DNA from: DASTPP01 sp035762175
GTDB lineage: Bacteria; Myxococcota_A; Polyangia; Polyangiales; Polyangiaceae
Length of the DNA stretch: 64,000 bases
Direction of reading: 5' to 3'
Assembly (NCBI GenBank): GCA_035762175.1
Contig: DASTPP010000111.1
Span: 1-64,000 of the forward strand
Below the pieces are notes generated by a model that saw nothing but the letters and a program-made list of their open reading frames with translations, was not told the origin of the DNA and did no database searches. Position 1 is the first letter of the stretch. Every line of letters starts with the position of its first letter. The position numbers and the translations under genes were made by a program. This document shows, one piece after another, positions 16,589 through 24,972 of the stretch.

Positions 16589-17872
16589 TCAGGCGCCCGG
16601 GCCCGTGACGTCGGCGCTGCGGCGGGCGAGGCCCTCGAGCGTGAGGCGGCGCTCGGCGGGCTCGAGGCAGGCGCGGGCGAGGGCGCCGAGGGCCTTGGCC
16701 TCGGGGCTGTCGCCGAGCAGGGGCAAGACGTCTTCGATGACGCGGCCGAGGCCGTAGACGTCGTCGGCGGGCGAGGCGGGGGCGCCGGCGAGGCGCTCGG
16801 GCGACAGGTAGCCGAGGCTGCCGCCCGTCCAGGGCTCGCCCGCGCGGCGCGCGAGGCCGAAGTCGGCGAGCAGCGGCTCGTCGGGGCGGCGGAAGAGCAC
16901 GTTCGAGGGCTTGAGGTCGCCGTGCACCCAGCCCGCCTCGTGCACGCGGGCGAGCGCCCGCACGAGCGGGCCGAGCCAGCGCGCGGCCGGGGTGACGAGC
17001 GCGGCGTCGCCCTCGTTGATGGCGCGGCGCAGGGTGCCGAGCGGGGCCCACTCGACCGCGAGCCAGCCGGCGTCGAGATCGACGTCGTAGACGCGGGCGA
17101 CGCCCTCGCCGGCGAGGGCGGAGGCGACGCGCCCCTCGCGGGCGATGTGCTCGCGCTGCTCGCGGGGGCGGTGGTAGACCTTGAGCGCGACCTCGCGCTC
17201 GAGCCCCTCGTCGCGCGCCTGGTAGACGGCGGCCGAGCCGCCGCGGCCGGCCTCTTTGACGATCTGAAAGGCGAGGCCCGCGGCGGCCGCGAGCTCGCCC
17301 GTCAGCACCGTCACGTCCTCGCTCGGCGCCGGGGCGGGCGGGCCGAAGGGGCGGCCGAGGCGCGCGCGCCAGCGCTCGAGCCGCTCGCGGGCGCCGGGCG
17401 TGTCGAAGCGCCGGGCGAGCAGCCGCTCGGCCGTGGCGCAGGCGCCGGGCAGGTCGCCGCGCTGGGCCTGCAGGTCGGCGCGCAAGAGCAGCGCGCCCGG
17501 CTCGGACGCCTGCGCGAGCACGTCGAGGGCGGCCTCGACCTCGCCCCGCTGCGAGAGCAGCTCGGCGGTGCGCACGCAGAGCGCCTCGGGGGCGTGCCCC
17601 GCCGCCGCGGCCCGGGCGATGCGGCCGAGCGCGGCGCGCTCGTAGGGGCCGCCGGTCAAGAGGCGCAGGGCCTCGAGGGCCTGGTCGAGCGAGGGCGCGC
17701 GGGCCGAGCCGAGCGCGCCGAGCACGTACATGGCCGGCGGCTCGGGGTCGCGCGTCATCAGCCGGGGCTGGGGCGGCGTCGCGGGCGGGGCCGAAGGGCG
17801 CGCGCCCGGCTCGCTCGGCCGGCCCTCGCCGGACGGCTCGGCGCCCAAGAGCCGCCGCCACCACGAGCTCAC
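16589..17872 (-). CDS. Ser/Thr protein kinase with N-terminal TPR-like region
   Basis: A 427-residue kinase without a membrane segment. Residues 40-165 are helical, TPR-like repeats (for example GALLLRADLQAQRGDLPGAC). The kinase domain (about 185-420) has a Gly loop GRGGSAAVY, the VALKV lysine, catalytic loop HGDLKPSNVLF and LADFGLAR. The Arg of the usual HRD motif is Gly, making it a non-RD kinase that probably needs no activation-loop phosphorylation. It starts at GTG 17872, overlapping the stop of the FHA gene (GTGA), so the two are translationally coupled. The kinase may phosphorylate a partner read by the FHA domain. Confidence 0.9.
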   Translation of the reverse strand: MSSWWRRLLGAEPSGEGRPSEPGARPSAPPATPPQPRLMTRDPEPPAMYVLGALGSARAPSLDQALEALRLLTGGPYERAALGRIARAAAAGHAPEALCVRTAELLSQRGEVEAALDVLAQASEPGALLLRADLQAQRGDLPGACATAERLLARRFDTPGARERLERWRARLGRPFGPPAPAPSEDVTVLTGELAAAAGLAFQIVKEAGRGGSAAVYQARDEGLEREVALKVYHRPREQREHIAREGRVASALAGEGVARVYDVDLDAGWLAVEWAPLGTLRRAINEGDAALVTPAARWLGPLVRALARVHEAGWVHGDLKPSNVLFRRPDEPLLADFGLARRAGEPWTGGSLGYLSPERLAGAPASPADDVYGLGRVIEDVLPLLGDSPEAKALGALARACLEPAERRLTLEGLARRSADVTGPGA

Positions 17873-19068
17873 TCGAGCACCTTGAGCAGGGGCGCGCCCC
17901 CGCGCTCGGCCGACACCTCGTCGCCGACGCAGAGGTCGACGCCCGCGCGCGTCGCCAGCATCTTCGCCAAAAAGGGGGTGGGCGCGCCCTCGGGCACGCC
18001 GAGGCGCACCACCCCCTCGACCAGGTCGAGCGTCCAGGGGCCGACCGGGACGGGGCCGAGCGGCAGGCGGTACGTCTCGACGCCGAGCGTGAGCACGACG
18101 CCGCCCCCCTCGTGGGGCGCCACGCGGCAGGGCAGGTCGGCGAGCACCAGGTCGAGCGGGCCCGTGACGGCCAGCGGCTCGCGCACGAGGGCGCCGACGC
18201 GGGCCAGGCGCACGCCGTTCTCGGGGTTCAGGCCCTCGACCGTGGCGCCCCCCCCGGGCGCGGCCGCGATGCGCAGGTGCCGCCGGCTGACCGAGGGCGA
18301 GAGCAGCGCGATCTGGCAGCCCTTGCCTCGCCCGATGACCACCTCGGCGCCGAAGACCCAGCGGCCCCGCTCGCCCAGCACCTCGAGATCGAGCGCGGCG
18401 GCCGGGCAGAGCCGCGCCTCGATCTCGCGCGCGAGGCGGCCCGCCCGCTCGTTGCTCGCGTCTTCGCGCAAGACCCGCCGCGCCAGATCGAGCGCCGAGA
18501 GGCGCTGGCCGCTCGTCTCGAGGTCGACGGCCTGCGCCAGCCAGAGGCTCGACTCGCGGCCCCGGCGCTCGGCCTCGCGCTCGCGGCTGAGCAGCCCCTC
18601 GAGCTGCTCGACGGCGCCCGACTCGGCGAGCGCCCTCAGCTCGCCCTCGCGGTCGCCGGCCAGCCGGAAGGCGTGCAGGGCCAGCTCGTGCGAGCCGAGA
18701 TCGAGCAGCTCGGTGCCGAGCGCCGAGAGCTCGGCGGCCGAGCGGTCGGCGGGGCCGGTCTGGTCGGCCAGCTCGAGCCGCGCCCGGGCGTAGCGCAAGA
18801 GCAGGGCGTGCGCGTCGACCCCCTCTTCGCCGTCCCGCTCGCGCGCCTCGGCCAGCCGCGCCGCCCGCCCGAGCAGCCGCGCGCGCGCCTTCGCCTCGGT
18901 CTCGGTGTCGGCCAAGAGCAACGTCAGGCGCATCGCCTCTTCGTAGGCCCCGCCCCGCTCGAAGGCGAGCGCCGCGGCCGACAGGTCGCCGGCGTCTTCG
19001 AGCTGGCGGGCATGCGCCAGGGCCCGGCGGTGGACGACACGGCGGTAAAGTCGCGAAACGAACGACAC
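17869..19068 (-). CDS. FHA-domain protein with N-terminal helical repeats
   Basis: A 399-residue cytosolic protein coupled to the downstream kinase. Residues 15-215 are Ala/Leu-rich helices with TPR-like spacing (LEDAGDLSAAALAFERGGAYEEAMRL). An FHA domain follows at about 230-300 (GAEVVIGRGKGCQIALLSP, VSRRHLRI, LNPENGVRL). The C-terminal 90 residues form a strand-rich domain (LPLGPVPVGPWTLDLVEGVVRLG). The start is uncertain: GTG 19068 begins the coding signal and has ccctcc (GGAGGG on this strand) just upstream, although with short spacing. The longer frame to ATG 19236 runs through the divergent promoter and is unlikely. Confidence 0.85.
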   Translation of the reverse strand: MSFVSRLYRRVVHRRALAHARQLEDAGDLSAAALAFERGGAYEEAMRLTLLLADTETEAKARARLLGRAARLAEARERDGEEGVDAHALLLRYARARLELADQTGPADRSAAELSALGTELLDLGSHELALHAFRLAGDREGELRALAESGAVEQLEGLLSREREAERRGRESSLWLAQAVDLETSGQRLSALDLARRVLREDASNERAGRLAREIEARLCPAAALDLEVLGERGRWVFGAEVVIGRGKGCQIALLSPSVSRRHLRIAAAPGGGATVEGLNPENGVRLARVGALVREPLAVTGPLDLVLADLPCRVAPHEGGGVVLTLGVETYRLPLGPVPVGPWTLDLVEGVVRLGVPEGAPTPFLAKMLATRAGVDLCVGDEVSAERGGAPLLKVLE

Positions 19069-19234
19069 GCACCCTCCGACCTGGGCCGGCCCGGACCACC
19101 CGCCGGCCGAGCCCGGGGGAAGGCCTGGGCACCCGGCCCCTGCCGCGCCTACCATCTTCCACCCGGCCCCGGCGCCCGCAAGCCCCAAAAGCGGGCGCCG
19201 GGGCCGGCGGCGAGTACGATGCCCGAGCCCCCCC

Positions 19235-20359
19235 ATGGCCGACCTGACGCCGCCTAGCCTGCCCGCGCTGCTCCGCTGGATGATCGAGAAGAACGCGAGC
19301 GACCTGCACCTCGCCCCCGGCGCCCCGCCCCTCTTGCGCGTCGACGGCGGCCTCGTGCCCCTGCCCGGCCCGCCGCTCGACGCCGACCAGTCGCGCTCGC
19401 TCTGCTACGCCACGCTCACCGACGAGCAGCGGGCGCGCTTCGAGCGCGAGCGCGAGCTCGCCTTCGTCTTCCCGCTGCGCTCCGTCGCGCGCTTCCGGGG
19501 CGTGCTCACGCAGCAAAGGGGCGCGGTCGCCGGCTCGTTCCGCGCCATCCCCCTGCGCATCTTGACGGTCGAAGAGCTCGGCCTGCCGCCGGTCGTCGCC
19601 GAGCTCGCCCTGCGCCCCCGCGGCCTGGTCGTCGTCGCCGGCCCCGTCGGCTCGGGCAAGTCGACCACCGCCGCCGCGCTCGTCGACAAGATCAACGCCT
19701 CCGCGCGCCAGCACGTCATGACGCTCGAAGACCCCGTCGAGTTCCTGCACCCGCCCAAGCTCTGCCTCGTCTCGCAGCGCGACCTCGGCGCCGACGCCCG
19801 CTCGATGCGCGAGGCCGCCAAGCACGCCGCCCGGCAAGACGTCGACGTCGTGCTCGTCGGCGAGTCGCGCGACGCCGAGTCGGTCGAGGGCGGCCTCGCG
19901 CTCGCCGAGGCCGGGCGCCTCGTCCTCACCACCGTCAACGCCCTCTCGTGCGCCCACGCCCTCGAGCGCCTCGTCAGCCTGCTGCCCGCCCGCGAGCACG
20001 CCCGCGCCCGCGCCCGCCTCGCCGCCGTCGTGCAGGGCGTCGTCTCGCAGCAGCTCTTGCCCCGCCTCGGCGCCCCCGGCCGCGCCCTCGCCCTCGAGGT
20101 GCTCTCGCCCAGCGCCACCGTGCGCTCGCTCGTGCGCGACGACAAGCTGACGCAGCTGCACTCGTACATGCAGTCCGGCCCCCCCGGCGTGCAGACCATG
20201 AACCAGTCGCTCGCCCTGCTCGCCTCCCGCGGCGTCATCGCCTACGACGACGCCTTCGCCCACTCGAACGACCCCGAAGAGCTGCGCGCCCTGCTCGAGA
20301 ACCGCTCGCCGCCCGCGCAGCCGACCCCCGCGCACCACCGGCCCTACGCCGGGGGCTGA
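19235..20359 (+). CDS. PilT/PilU-like type IV pilus ATPase with altered His box
   Basis: A 374-residue secretion ATPase of the PilT branch. The N-terminal domain has ASDLHLAPGAPPLLRVDG. The core has Walker A GPVGSGKST (about 134), Asp box LEDPVEF, and Walker B VDVVLVGESRDAESV (usually VGEMRD). The PilT C-terminal switch motif AIRNLIR appears as TVRSLVRD. The His box (usually GHLVFGTLHT) reads GRLVLTTVNAL, so both conserved His are replaced, by Arg and Asn. In PilT these His help couple ATP hydrolysis. It may be a regulatory or diverged paralogue acting with a canonical PilT elsewhere. It is divergent from the FHA-kinase pair, which could regulate it. Confidence 0.9.
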   Translation: MADLTPPSLPALLRWMIEKNASDLHLAPGAPPLLRVDGGLVPLPGPPLDADQSRSLCYATLTDEQRARFERERELAFVFPLRSVARFRGVLTQQRGAVAGSFRAIPLRILTVEELGLPPVVAELALRPRGLVVVAGPVGSGKSTTAAALVDKINASARQHVMTLEDPVEFLHPPKLCLVSQRDLGADARSMREAAKHAARQDVDVVLVGESRDAESVEGGLALAEAGRLVLTTVNALSCAHALERLVSLLPAREHARARARLAAVVQGVVSQQLLPRLGAPGRALALEVLSPSATVRSLVRDDKLTQLHSYMQSGPPGVQTMNQSLALLASRGVIAYDDAFAHSNDPEELRALLENRSPPAQPTPAHHRPYAGG

Positions 20360-20510
20360 GGGCCGCCCGAGGGGCTCATCGGCGTAAGGTCGCTGCCCTC
20401 ATCGAGGCGGCGGGTGCCCCCGCGCGCTCCTCGGGGCCCCGTACCTCGCCCCTGGCTTGAGCCGCAGGGCACCCGACCTCCGAGCGCGTCAGGCGCCCCC
20501 GCCGCCTGGC

Positions 20511-21095
20511 TCAGCGCCCCCACAGGTACGAAAGATCGACCTCGACGGCCTCGAAGGGCTCGACGCGCACGACCGCGTCGCCCCGGTGGCTCGCGACCGG
20601 GCGGAACACGCGCCCGTCGCGGCGGAACGCCTCGAGCGTGCGCTCGATCGGGTCGACCAACCACGCGTGCTCGACGCCCGCGCGCGCGTAAAAGGGCATC
20701 TTCTCGGCGCGATCGTACACCTCGGTGCTCGGAGACAACACCTCACAGACCCAGTCGGGGGGCAGCGCGAACGACGCGGCCGAGGGCAGGCGGGGCATTC
20801 TCTCGCGGCGCCACCCTGAAAGGTCGGGGCTGACCGGGTCGAAGTCGGGGTCGACGCCCAGCGAGAGCTCGGGCTCTTGCAAGACCCACCAGCCGCCCGG
20901 GCCGCCGACGCCGTCTTGAAAGGGCCCCCCGATGCGCCGCCCGAGGGCGCCGGTCGCGTTGAGGTGCGGCGGCCCGGGGCGCGGCAGCACGACGAGGCGC
21001 CCCCCGATCACCTGGCCCGTGAGGTGCTCGGGCAAGGCGTCGATGACATCACGGAAGGTGCGCAAGCGCCTCGCCTCGTCGAAGCCCGCACTCAT
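20511..21095 (-). CDS. Uma2 family (DUF820) putative restriction-fold endonuclease
   Basis: A 194-residue PD-(D/E)XK-fold protein of the Uma2 family. Typical features are GQVIGGRLVVLPRPGPPH, SPDLSGWRRER, PDWVCEVLSPST (Asp and Glu of the putative active site) and KMPFYARAGVEHAWLVDP. Uma2 genes are multicopy in myxobacteria and cyanobacteria; their role is unproven. A second copy with about the same layout lies at 24263. ATG 21095 is chosen because the family start follows directly; the frame upstream reads as noise. Confidence 0.9.
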   Translation of the reverse strand: MSAGFDEARRLRTFRDVIDALPEHLTGQVIGGRLVVLPRPGPPHLNATGALGRRIGGPFQDGVGGPGGWWVLQEPELSLGVDPDFDPVSPDLSGWRRERMPRLPSAASFALPPDWVCEVLSPSTEVYDRAEKMPFYARAGVEHAWLVDPIERTLEAFRRDGRVFRPVASHRGDAVVRVEPFEAVEVDLSYLWGR

Positions 21096-21109
21096 GCCCT
21101 CAAGCTTGC

Positions 21110-21160
21110 CCCCGGTCGCGCGCGCGGGCAACCCGCCCCGGTCGCGCGCGCGGGCAACCC
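21110..21160. repeat. Tandem duplication of 26 bp
   Basis: The unit ccccggtcgcgcgcgcggg plus caacccg occurs twice in a row in the promoter region between the divergent Uma2 and MNT-HEPN genes. No function is apparent. Confidence 0.7.
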
Positions 21161-21270
21161 GATGGCGCCCCGAGCATGGCGCGCGGGCCGCGACGAAGTG
21201 GCGTCGGCAGCACGCCCGGCTCCCTCGACGTCGCGCGTGCTCTGCTACGCTCGACGCCCAAGGGGCCACG

Positions 21271-21855
21271 ATGAAGACGTCTCTCGATCACCTGCCCGAC
21301 GACAAGCGCGCGCGTCTCGCCACCATCGCCGCCATCTTTCGCGAGGCCGCGCCGCTCGGCCTGCTCATTCTCTTCGGCAGCCACGCCCGGGGCGACTGGG
21401 TCGACGACCCCGAGACCGGCTACCAGAGCGACTTCGACCTGCTCGCCGTCACCCACGACCCCGCGCTGGCCGACGACGCCACCTTCTGGCACGAGCTCGA
21501 AGCGCGCTTTCGCGAGGCCGCCGCCCCCACCCCCGTCACGCTCATCGCGCACACGGTCACGTTCGTCAACCGCGAGATCCGGGTCGGGCAGTACTTCTTC
21601 GTCGACGTCACCCGCGAGGGCGTCGTGCTCTACGACGCGCGCCACGTCACCCTCGCGTCCCCCAAGGGGCTCAACCCCGAAGAGCGCCTCGACACCGGGC
21701 AGAAGAACTTCGCCCACTGGTTCGAGAGCGCGAGCGGCTTCTTTCGCGGCTGCCGCTACTACGCCGGCCGGGGCGAGCTCAACCACGCCGCCTTCTCGCT
21801 GCACCAGGCGGCCGAGCGCTACTACCACGCCGCCGCCTTGGTCTTGAGCGGGTAG
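21271..21855 (+). CDS. MNT-HEPN type nucleotidyltransferase protein, HEPN part truncated
   Basis: A 194-residue protein. The N-terminal nucleotidyltransferase domain has LILFGSHARGDWVDD and SDFDLLAV, the GSxxxGxxxxxSDxD site. From about residue 145 a HEPN domain starts (NFAHWFESASGFFRGCRYY, FSLHQAAERYYHAAALVLSG) but stops where relatives normally continue for another 80-100 residues and carry the RxxxxH motif. The stop falls at the same place where the convergent gene also loses its normal end (about 21853), which suggests a deletion joined the two. MNT-HEPN proteins act as toxin-antitoxin modules or in nucleotide signalling. Activity of this copy is doubtful. Start ATG 21271. Confidence 0.8.
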   Translation: MKTSLDHLPDDKRARLATIAAIFREAAPLGLLILFGSHARGDWVDDPETGYQSDFDLLAVTHDPALADDATFWHELEARFREAAAPTPVTLIAHTVTFVNREIRVGQYFFVDVTREGVVLYDARHVTLASPKGLNPEERLDTGQKNFAHWFESASGFFRGCRYYAGRGELNHAAFSLHQAAERYYHAAALVLSG

Positions 21856-22340
21856 CCGGTGCCCGAGCGCACGGCGGCGAGCTCGGCCATCAGCCCGGGC
21901 AGGTGGTCGAGGTTGTATTCGATGGCCTTGAGCATGCGGGCGCGCAGGGCCGTCGCCTGCTCGGCCAGGCCCACGGGCAGCTGCGCCTCGCTGTGGGTCG
22001 CCCCCGCGAGCAGCAGGCGGCTGCGCACGTACCAGCTCGCGATCGCTACGTCGGCCAGGCCGTCGATCAGCGCGAGGTCGATGACCGCGTGGCCTCCCTT
22101 GCCGGCCGCGGCCATCGCCTCGATGCGGGCGCGGTCGCCCGGCTCGCGCAGCCGCTCGTCGATGCGCAGCGCGACGACCGCGGCCTGCTGCAGATCGAGG
22201 TTCGGCTGCCTGAGCTGCTCGGCGGCGACGGCTTCGAAGGTCGGGCGCAGCCGCTCGAAGCAAGCCTCGGCGGAGGCGAAGCGCCCTTGGTCGTCAGTTC
22301 GCTTGGTGGGCTCGCTCTTGGCCATAGGCCCCGTTACCAT
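21822..22340 (-). CDS. Hypothetical protein of a myxobacterial family, probably 3'-truncated
   Basis: A 172-residue helical protein: FERLRPTFEAVAAEQLRQPN, LDLQQAAVVALRIDERL and a long helix LRARMLKAIEYNLDHLPGLMAELAAVRSGTGY. This resembles a common predicted myxobacterial family whose members go on after the GxxGY motif with about 40 further residues; here they are replaced by PLKTKAAAW and a stop. Its last 34 bp overlap the truncated MNT-HEPN gene on the other strand. No function is known. Family recognition is from memory and not tested. ATG 22340 or the second Met (six codons in) could be the start. Confidence 0.6.
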   Translation of the reverse strand: MVTGPMAKSEPTKRTDDQGRFASAEACFERLRPTFEAVAAEQLRQPNLDLQQAAVVALRIDERLREPGDRARIEAMAAAGKGGHAVIDLALIDGLADVAIASWYVRSRLLLAGATHSEAQLPVGLAEQATALRARMLKAIEYNLDHLPGLMAELAAVRSGTGYPLKTKAAAW

Positions 22341-22385
22341 GAGGTCAGACGCGGCAGTACGAGCCCGAGGCTTGAGGGGCCGCGC

Positions 22386-22725
22386 GCAGGTCTGAAGCAG
22401 CCGTCCGGGGCAGGGGGGGCCTCGGGCAAGTTTGACGCAGGCGCTTGGGGCAGCGGGGGGTGCCTCCGGCGAGTCTGACGCAGGCGTTTGGGGCAGGGGG
22501 GGGTGCCCCGGGCAGCTCTATGCCTCCCGTTTGGGGCAGGGGGAGGTGCCCCAGGCGGGTCTGCGTCAGCCGTTTTGGGCAGTGGGGGGTGCTCGGGCAG
22601 GTCTGAAGCAGCCGTTCCGGGCAGGGGGGGGTGCCCCGGACAGCTCTGCGCCAGGCGTTCGGGGCACTGAAGGGTGCCCTGGACGGCTTGCTACCAGCCT
22701 CCGGAGGCACCCCCCCCTGCCTTCC
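22386..22725. repeat. 43-bp minisatellite array (about eight units)
   Basis: Units begin near 22386, 22426, 22469, 22512, 22555, 22597, 22639 and 22682, so the period is 42-43 bp with one 40. Each has a ggcaggtctgaagcag-like head, an agccgtt or gcgtttgg middle and a G-rich ggggcagggggg tail followed by tgcccc, which can pair with the preceding ggggca. Units differ by 10-30 percent, so the array is old. It lies between the truncated gene pair and the hairpin element. No gene is supported in 22341-23303. Confidence 0.88.
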
Positions 22726-22812
22726 GAGGGCCCCTTATAAGAGCGGCGGGTGACCTTGCACGGACGGCGCAGCGCCGGACTCGACGAGAGAGGGCGAAAC
22801 GCGGCGGCTTTT

Positions 22813-23086
22813 CGCCCCCGACTGAAGTCGGGGGCAGCGAACGCCCGCGGAAACGGCTCGCAAAGCCCTGCCGGAGGCAGGGCTCCCGCGGAGCGAGCCG
22901 CTTCGTGTGGTTGCCCGCGTCGCGCGGCCAGTCACGCGCTCGTCCGCATCGCGCGGCCGGTCGCACGCTTGCCCGGTGCCCGAGGGAGCCCGGCCCCCGT
23001 CGAGGGGGCGGGCTTTGCGCGCCGAATCGGCCCGAGGCCGCGCGGCACGAAAGGGAGTTCGCTGCCCCCGACTTCAGTCGGGGGCG
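22813..23086. mobile_element. Dispersed hairpin-ended element, copy 1 (274 bp)
   Basis: The element is bounded by perfect 30-bp inverted repeats (22813-22842 and 23057-23086). Each end is itself a hairpin, CCCCCGACT-GA-AGTCGGGGG, followed by cagcgaac. Inside are the hairpin AGCCCTGCC/GGCAGGGCT (22864-22884) and a second C/G hairpin near 22990 (cccccgtcgaggggg). There is no coding frame. The copy at 31565 has the same order with a changed but still pairing end stem. This looks like a non-autonomous palindromic element (MITE- or REP-like) or a structured RNA. No target duplication could be settled by eye. Confidence 0.8.
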
Positions 23087-23303
23087 TAGCCGCAAGTCGG
23101 TGGACGCGGGCGCGTCCGGGGCCCGTGGACGCGGGCGCGTTCAGCCGTGAACGGCGCTCTGCGCGCCTCGTGGCGCGGCGTTCACGCGGCGCCCGGGGCG
23201 GCGCGCGAAAGCGCGATGTCGCCAAGGGGCCTCGCGCCGGCACGGCCGTTGCGATGGGCCCCTGCCCGTACGCTTCGCCCCTCGAGAAGGAACGGCCCCG
23301 CCC

Positions 23304-24110
23304 ATGATCGCCCCGCACGCCCTGCTACGACGCTGTCGAAGAGTCTCGCCCCTGCTCGCCGCCATCTTGTTCTTGCCGGCGGCCAAGAACGAATGTGGCA
23401 GCCCCGAGGCCAACGCCAAGTGGAACTCGGACGTGCACGCCTTCGCCACCGTGCTCGAGCGCCCCGGCGGCGGGGTCGACGCCGAGATCGTGCTCGTGCG
23501 GCGCGACGACGGCGGCCCCGACGCGTTCATCGACGACGCGCGCGACGTTTCGGTGCGCGTGCCCGGCGGCGAGCTCGTCACGCTCGCGCGCGCCTCGGCG
23601 GGCCACTACCAGGCCTCGAGCGCGGCCGACGCGCGCCTCGCCTACCGGCCGGGCGAGACGTACCAGTTTCGCTTCGAGCTGCCCCCCTCGGGCGGCGACG
23701 ACGAGGGCGACCCCTTCGTCGCCAGCGTCGACGCCCCGAGCGAGCCCGTCACCTTCGCCGTCGCCGAGCCGCCCGAGTTCGCCGGCGACACCGCGCGCCT
23801 GACCTGGCAGCCCGCGTCGCTCTACGCCATCATCGAGGTGCGCGACGAGGCCGGCGAGATCGCCTTCGGCACCTTCGACTTCACGCAGCCCGAGATCGGC
23901 GACGGCACGAAGGGCGCGCGCTTTCAGAGCGGCGGCTCGTACACGCTCTCGGCCGACGTCTTCAAGGCGACCGGCAGGTACACCGTGCGCGTCTGCGCCG
24001 GCAACAAGGTCAGCGACTGGGACAAAGAGCTCTCGTCGAACCTCAACTGGGTCAGCGGCATGCTCGTCGGCCGCTGCGCCGCCGACCAGACCGTCGACGT
24101 GCCCCGCTGA
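23304..24110 (+). CDS. Hypothetical exported beta-rich protein
   Basis: A 268-residue protein of unknown function. The N-terminus has a basic stretch and a hydrophobic core (VSPLLAAILFLPAAKN) ending near Cys31, so it is exported or lipidated, though NECG is not a good lipobox. The mature part looks like two immunoglobulin/fibronectin-like beta domains (for example SVRVPGGELVTLARASAGHYQ and YTVRVCAGNKVSDWDKEL). Two late Cys (about 232 and 258) may form a disulfide. It is flanked by the hairpin element upstream and a leftward Uma2 gene downstream. Codon use is typical. Confidence 0.7.
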   Translation: MIAPHALLRRCRRVSPLLAAILFLPAAKNECGSPEANAKWNSDVHAFATVLERPGGGVDAEIVLVRRDDGGPDAFIDDARDVSVRVPGGELVTLARASAGHYQASSAADARLAYRPGETYQFRFELPPSGGDDEGDPFVASVDAPSEPVTFAVAEPPEFAGDTARLTWQPASLYAIIEVRDEAGEIAFGTFDFTQPEIGDGTKGARFQSGGSYTLSADVFKATGRYTVRVCAGNKVSDWDKELSSNLNWVSGMLVGRCAADQTVDVPR

Positions 24111-24262
24111 GGGCGCCGCCGCCGCGTGCTGCCCCGCTGCCCTGCCGCCCGCGCCGCTCCGTCGGTGGGGCGCTCGGCGGACGAAGGCGGCTGCGTCGAC
24201 GAGGCCGACGTTCGCGATCGAGCCGGGGCGCTGGGCGCACGCCGTAGCCGACAAGAGCCAGG

Positions 24263-24868
24263 CTAAAACCACAACTCGTTCAGGTCGAACGTGACCGCAT
24301 CGAACGGCGCGATGCGCGCCCGCCCGCCCCCCAGCCAACGGCCCAGGGGGCGCCAAGCCCCGGCGTCGTTGCGGTAGGCCTCGAGCAGGCGCTCGGCCGG
24401 GTCGACGAGCCAGGCGTGGGCGACGCCGTGCCGGCCGTATGTCTCCATCTTCGGCCCGCGGTCGTACGCTTCGGTCGACGCGCTGAGCACTTCGCACACC
24501 CAATCGGGCGCCTGCTCCATCGCGATCGTGTCGGGGAGCTCGGGCACCCGTTCGCGGCGCCACCCGGCCAGATCGGGAGCGATGGGCCAGCCCTTGCCGT
24601 CGAGGTGTAGCTCGGGTTCGGCGAGAAACCACCAACCGCCTGGCCCGCCGCGGCCCAGGCCGAAGGGGCCGTCGAGCAGGGTGGTGAGCCGAGTGGCCAC
24701 CTTGCCATGCTGGACCTTCGGCCGCGGCAGCGCATAAAGCTGCCCGTTCACGATCTCGCCGCGCACGTGCGCGGGCAGCGCCTCGACGTCGGCGTAGGTC
24801 GGCGCCCGCCCCAGCGCGACGGGTTGCACCAGGTCGGCGGCCCGGTGGCTAGGCTTCGGCTGCGCCAT
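24263..24868 (-). CDS. Uma2 family (DUF820) putative endonuclease, second copy
   Basis: A 201-residue paralogue of the gene at 20511. It has GEIVNGQLYALPRPKVQHG, IAPDLAGWRRERVPEL, APDWVCEVLSASTEAYDR, KMETYGRHGVAHAWLVDP and the late Glu of PERLLEAYR-type strands. The PD-(D/E)XK residues (Asp in PDL, Glu in CEVLS, Lys in PKME) are all present. The N-terminus is about 15 residues longer than in the first copy. The two copies bracket the accessory patch with the truncated genes and repeats; they share perhaps half their residues, so they are not a recent duplication. Confidence 0.9.
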   Translation of the reverse strand: MAQPKPSHRAADLVQPVALGRAPTYADVEALPAHVRGEIVNGQLYALPRPKVQHGKVATRLTTLLDGPFGLGRGGPGGWWFLAEPELHLDGKGWPIAPDLAGWRRERVPELPDTIAMEQAPDWVCEVLSASTEAYDRGPKMETYGRHGVAHAWLVDPAERLLEAYRNDAGAWRPLGRWLGGGRARIAPFDAVTFDLNELWF

Positions 24869-24972
24869 GCCTCGAAGCTAGCGCAGAACGCTCGCCACGG
24901 CACCCGCGCGGCCGCCCGGGCGCGGGGCGGGCGGCGGGCCGGGGCGTCGCCCCCCCCCGCGCGCCGGGGCGG

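Noticed and set aside
17873..20338. Extension of the kinase frame up to 20338
   Set aside because: This part is antisense to the PilT-like gene and out of frame with the FHA gene; kinase-family sequence begins at GTG 17872.
22691..23095. Small minus-strand protein inside the hairpin element
   Set aside because: The same false frame (with APREPCLRQGF) recurs in each copy of the element with changes that keep DNA pairing rather than protein sequence.
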